Of a stretch of DNA of 7,879 nt, positions 5,811-7,879 are shown piece by piece. Origin of the DNA: Methanosarcinaceae archaeon (GTDB taxonomy: Archaea > Halobacteriota > Methanosarcinia > Methanosarcinales > Methanosarcinaceae); the NCBI GenBank assembly GCA_020793555.1, contig DQIO01000222.1, positions 1-7,879 of the forward strand, read 5' to 3'. The notes under the pieces are model-generated. The model saw only the letters and a list, made by a program, of their open reading frames with translations. It had not been told where the DNA came from and searched no databases. The translations under genes were made by a program, and so were the position numbers. Numbering within the stretch: position 1 is the stretch's first letter; every line of letters begins with the position of its first letter.

Positions 5811-6455
5811 TCAATTATTTCCTGAATTATCCATCTTCAATGCGAATTTTGTAAATGTTCCAGAGTCTGCCCCCAGTATCCTTTCAATAAGATCAAATAC
5901 GGCGGTCATGATTTTTTTTGTACTTCCAACACGATCTTCTGTATCATACATCCAATGGGAAATTGCAAAAGTTGTGCCTATAATGGACAATGCAGCCATC
6001 TCAGGATATTTTGTATCAAATAAATCTTCCTGCACTCCTTCTTCTATCATCTGGCGAAATGGCGGGATGATGTTCGAAGGTACATTCTTTTCAAACTTGG
6101 CATGTAGATGTACGTTCTGATCCTCATGGAAATAATCAATCAGTTTCTCTTTACCTTGATCCATATTATTGAGAAAACTAAAAAATGCCAATATCTTCTC
6201 GATGGCATTGAGATTATCCTTCGCTGCTATCGCTTCTACCCCCACTTTCATATCATCGATATACCGGTCGATTATAGCATTTAATATGTCTTCTTTGGAT
6301 TTAAAATAGTAGTAGAACGTGCCTTGTGCGACACAAACCTTTTTAACGATATCAGATACTGCAGTCTCGTTGTATCCGTTCTTGAGGAATAGTTCCTCAG
6401 CGATATCAATTATCTCGGTGCGTCTTGTTTCGGGGTCTTTTACTATGCGAGCCAT
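5811..6455 (-). CDS. TetR/AcrR-family transcriptional repressor, first gene of the transporter operon
   Basis: A 214-residue regulator. The N-terminal DNA-binding domain is clear: RRTEIIDIAEELFLKNGY (about 11-28), then TAVSDIVKKVCVAQGTFYYY (31-50) and FKSKEDIL, the classic TetR helix-turn-helix in which the GTFYYYFKSK segment ends the recognition helix. The remaining ~150 residues are helical and variable, as expected for the ligand-binding and dimer domain, so the inducer cannot be read. ATG at 6455 is preceded by GAAGG at suitable spacing. It lies on the same strand as the exported-protein gene, only 28 nt upstream of it, without room for another full promoter. It therefore probably represses itself and the whole transporter operon from the palindrome at 6470-6486. 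Family assignment is secure; the regulated signal is unknown. Confidence 0.93.
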   Translation of the reverse strand: MARIVKDPETRRTEIIDIAEELFLKNGYNETAVSDIVKKVCVAQGTFYYYFKSKEDILNAIIDRYIDDMKVGVEAIAAKDNLNAIEKILAFFSFLNNMDQGKEKLIDYFHEDQNVHLHAKFEKNVPSNIIPPFRQMIEEGVQEDLFDTKYPEMAALSIIGTTFAISHWMYDTEDRVGSTKKIMTAVFDLIERILGADSGTFTKFALKMDNSGNN

Positions 6456-6469
6456 GTTCTGACCTTCAC

Positions 6470-6486
6470 TGACTGACTGTCAGTCA
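6470..6486. promoter_or_regulatory. Probable TetR operator, 17-bp perfect palindrome
   Basis: TGACTGACTGTCAGTCA consists of two 8-bp arms that are exact inverted repeats around one central base (6478). It lies 14 bp upstream of the tetR start codon and covers the transcription start predicted from the TATA box (about 6481). A dimeric TetR bound here would block the preinitiation complex, which indicates autorepression of the operon. Operators of this TGACTGAC/GTCAGTCA type are known for TetR-family proteins. Extra CTGA units on the left (6468 onwards) extend it as a direct repeat. Confidence 0.75.
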
Positions 6487-6501
6487 ATTGTTTGATTATA
6501 A

Positions 6502-6517
6502 TTATATAAATAGTTTT
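6502..6517 (-). promoter_or_regulatory. TATA box and BRE-like element of the tetR-transporter operon
   Basis: Read on the minus strand this is AAAACTATTTATATAA: a TTTATATAA TATA box (6510-6502) with a purine-containing BRE-like flank upstream. The expected start is about 25 nt downstream, near 6481, inside the operator palindrome, leaving a leader of about 25 nt with the ribosome site. Confidence 0.6.
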
Positions 6518-6596
6518 GCAGACAATTTGGAGATTTTTTATTCGAGGAAGGAGATTGATTACCATAAGTTTTTACGAAAAGATCAGGTAAATACGC

Positions 6597-6608
6597 TTTT
6601 TCGAAAAA
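6597..6608. terminator. Palindromic T-tract, possible terminator after the methyltransferase remnant
   Basis: TTTTTCGAAAAA is a 12-bp perfect palindrome located 17 nt beyond the remnant's stop codon; on the minus strand it reads TATTTTTCG. A T-rich tract here could end leftward transcription before the tetR promoter. A related imperfect copy (TTTTTACGAAAA) lies at 6569-6580. Confidence 0.3.
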
Positions 6609-6624
6609 TACCATTCAGGAAAAG

Positions 6625-7075
6625 TCACAGCCTTTTAGTGCACACATAAACTGCCATAAACCCACCTGAATAATCGACTTCATCGATAGAGAATCCTGCT
6701 CTTTTAAGCAATTCTTCCATAATCCAGTCAAATATTGAATATTCTTCTCGAATTGCAACAATAGAATCTTTTGCCATATCCTCCCCTGCAACTTCTCCGA
6801 TCCTGTCAACCCAGTTATCGAAAAAACTGCTGTGTTCCTTGGATACCAATAAGAGATAACAGTGTCCCGTAAGTAGAATTTTCCCCCATCTTTAAGCATT
6901 TCGAACGCACGGCTCAAAGCGACCATTTTCCAAAAATCAGGTAGATGATGCAAAGCCAGTTGTGATACAATTGAATCCAGTGGTTCCCCGCGGTGTTCAC
7001 AGGTCAGGAATCCGACATGGTGGTATTCAATATTTTTTACAGCCTGCACTCGTTGGTTTTATCGAGAATTTCCAT
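6625..7075 (-). pseudogene. SAM-dependent methyltransferase remnant: 5'-truncated and frameshifted
   Basis: Two reading frames join into one recognisable C-terminal half of a class I SAM-dependent methyltransferase. The first frame (from about 7049) has NIEYHHVGFLTCEHRGEPLD, then SQLALHHLPDFWKMVAL and MLKDGGKFYLRDTVIS, which are the post-motif-I strands and the LHHLPD region. Near 6850-6858 the coding shifts by one base into the frame SSFFDNWVDRIGEVAGEDM, REEYSIFDWIMEELLKRAGF, ending YVCTKRL with TGA at 6627-6625. A single-base deletion would explain the shift. Upstream, a stop (TAA at 7061-7059) closes the first frame; an ATG at 7075 opens MEILDKTNE in a third register, joinable near 7050 by another shift. 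The SAM-binding GxGxG half (about the first 70 or more residues) is absent, so it cannot be catalytic. A TATA-like site remains at 7108-7118. Family assignment is from remembered methanogen homologues. Confidence 0.75.
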
Positions 7076-7106
7076 TAACCCAAATTATCATTGATCCGCA
7101 TATAAG

Positions 7107-7118
7107 TGGTTTATATAC
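7107..7118 (-). promoter_or_regulatory. TATA-like site upstream of the methyltransferase remnant
   Basis: The minus strand reads TTGTATATAAAC. Transcription from it would begin near 7088, about 13 nt before the ATG at 7075. It may be a relic promoter or chance AT-rich sequence; a second weaker TATAT lies about 10 bp further left. Confidence 0.3.
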
Positions 7119-7160
7119 AAGTGCTCAAATATTGAGGTTTATAGAAATCTTCTATCGATA

Positions 7161-7481
7161 TTACTGCCGATTGCGCTTTGCATTCTTTGCGGTCTGGGAT
7201 GCGTAATAATTTATGCACGTTTGGGAATAGTCCAGCGACTTTGGGGTCATGTGTTCCACAATCTCACTCAGTTTTCTTTCAGGTTCTTTGTTTTGTGCTG
7301 GAATTCCATATTTTTCATTGTGCATTGACACAATGTCAAGCATGATATGCTGAAGTTCCACAACATCAAATTTCTCTTTTTCAGACAGTTTGTCAAAATC
7401 ATTCATCAGACTTTCAATACGGTCTCTATTTTCATCAGACACTTCTATTGTAGATATCGGGTTGATCAGTTTATGTTCCAT
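7161..7481 (-). CDS. Small hypothetical protein, 106 aa, helical and charged
   Basis: I do not recognise this protein. It ends with TAA at 7163-7161. It is soluble, acidic and probably helical in the middle (SDENRDRIESLMNDFDKLSE, then KFDVVELQHIMLDIVSMHN), with a basic C-terminal tail (TAKNAKRNRQ) that might touch nucleic acid. It has no signal peptide or membrane segment. I chose the ATG at 7481 because AAGGTGGT, a strong archaeal ribosome site, lies 5-6 nt before it. An in-frame ATG at 7523 would add 14 residues (MPKVLDKIIHKVVL) but has no ribosome site; if transcription starts near 7549, that ATG would have a short leader and remains possible. The gene stands alone between the glycosyltransferase and the methyltransferase remnant, with its own TATA box. 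Function is unknown. Confidence 0.65.
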   Translation of the reverse strand: MEHKLINPISTIEVSDENRDRIESLMNDFDKLSEKEKFDVVELQHIMLDIVSMHNEKYGIPAQNKEPERKLSEIVEHMTPKSLDYSQTCINYYASQTAKNAKRNRQ

Positions 7482-7570
7482 TAGTACCACCTTATGGATT
7501 ATTTTGTCCAACACTTTTGGCATGTAATCATTGACCAAAAAAGCAGACTATAAAATCAAAACTCTTATAA

Positions 7571-7582
7571 TATATAAAAGGA
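7571..7582 (-). promoter_or_regulatory. TATA box of the small hypothetical gene
   Basis: The minus strand reads TCCTTTTATATA, followed by TTATAAG. A TTTATATA box at 7578-7571 predicts a start near 7549, giving a leader of about 68 nt to the ATG at 7481, or 26 nt to the ATG at 7523. It lies only 11 bp after the glycosyltransferase stop, so the two genes may also be read in tandem. Confidence 0.5.
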
Positions 7583-7592
7583 ACGGTTTAAC

Positions 7593-7879
7593 TCATTCTT
7601 TCTCATCTTTCAATACCCGGACAGCGCGCATCGTTTCCCTGTGAAGTGAAACAATAAGGTCGCTAAGCACCCCGAAAATGAACATCTGGAATCCGGCGAT
7701 GATGAGCAATACTGTTAACATCGTCATAGGTATGCGAGTTACGTCATGCATCCACTCATTCACAACAAACAGTCCAACACCGAAACCGATGACAATGAGT
7801 ATCGCACCGAGAACCCCAAAATAAAAAAGCGGATTGTGCATCTTTGCCAGTTTGTATATTGTCATTCCGATCTTAAAAC
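7593..7879 (-). CDS. Glycosyltransferase family 2 (dolichol-phosphate sugar transferase-like), C-terminal membrane part, partial
   Basis: The frame is open from the right window edge to TGA at 7595-7593, giving the last 94 residues. The segment begins FKIGMTIYKLAKMHNPLFYF and has two membrane helices (about PLFYFGVLGAILIVIGFGVG and MLTVLLIIAGFQMFIFGVLS), followed by SDLIVSLHRETMRAVR. This pattern is the usual C-terminal membrane anchor of archaeal GT-A family-2 enzymes related to dolichol-phosphate mannose or glucose synthases, which load a sugar onto a polyprenyl phosphate for N-glycosylation or envelope glycans. The catalytic domain with its DXD motif would lie outside the window, so the donor sugar cannot be inferred. 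An in-frame ATG at 7865 is internal, not the start: the codons before it (FKIG) continue the family pattern. Confidence 0.8.
   Translation of the reverse strand, partial: FKIGMTIYKLAKMHNPLFYFGVLGAILIVIGFGVGLFVVNEWMHDVTRIPMTMLTVLLIIAGFQMFIFGVLSDLIVSLHRETMRAVRVLKDEKE

Noticed and set aside
6615..7049. A single intact 144-residue methyltransferase-like gene
   Set aside because: After about residue 66 the frame loses all family resemblance, while the other frame continues it up to YVCTKRL; the intact-looking ORF is a frameshift product.

Overview
The window looks like chromosomal DNA of a methanogenic archaeon of the Methanosarcinales type. This is inferred from archaeal TATA boxes upstream of the genes, strong GGTG/GGAGG ribosome sites, a PGF-CTERM-like C-terminal anchor, and protein segments resembling methanogen glycosyltransferases and methyltransferases. 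I ran no database search, so genus and species are not assigned.

Layout, left to right. (i) Positions 1-1226 are an AT-rich, accessory-looking end. It holds the tail of a coiled-coil, single-pass membrane protein (+), a small Cys-containing ORF (-), and a 203-residue orphan (+) whose C-terminal half resembles the HhH-GPD DNA glycosylase fold. (ii) Positions 1240-1537 form a gene-free block with 15-bp terminal inverted repeats inside 8-bp direct repeats, which is a MITE-like non-autonomous transposon signature. (iii) Positions 1549-6510 are a minus-strand operon. Its order is a TetR-family repressor, an exported protein with an archaeosortase-like anchor, two paralogous FtsX/LolC-type permeases, a LolD/MacB-type ATPase, and possibly a 35-residue hydrophobic microprotein. 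A TATA box and a perfect 17-bp palindrome overlapping the predicted transcription start lie in front of tetR. (iv) Positions 6625-7075 are a decayed, frameshifted SAM-dependent methyltransferase. (v) Positions 7161-7580 hold a small hypothetical gene with a good TATA box. (vi) The right edge holds the C-terminal membrane part of a family-2 glycosyltransferase that continues outside the window.

The central unit is the operon. Genes are 5-28 nt apart or overlap, so they are probably co-transcribed and translationally coupled. The ATPase and two non-identical permeases would form a LolCDE/MacB-like mechanotransmission complex. Its extracytoplasmic loops could work with the anchored beta-rich exported protein, under control of the TetR sensor. 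The substrate is unknown. Efflux of a toxic compound sensed by TetR, or handling of an envelope lipid or protein, are both plausible inferences.
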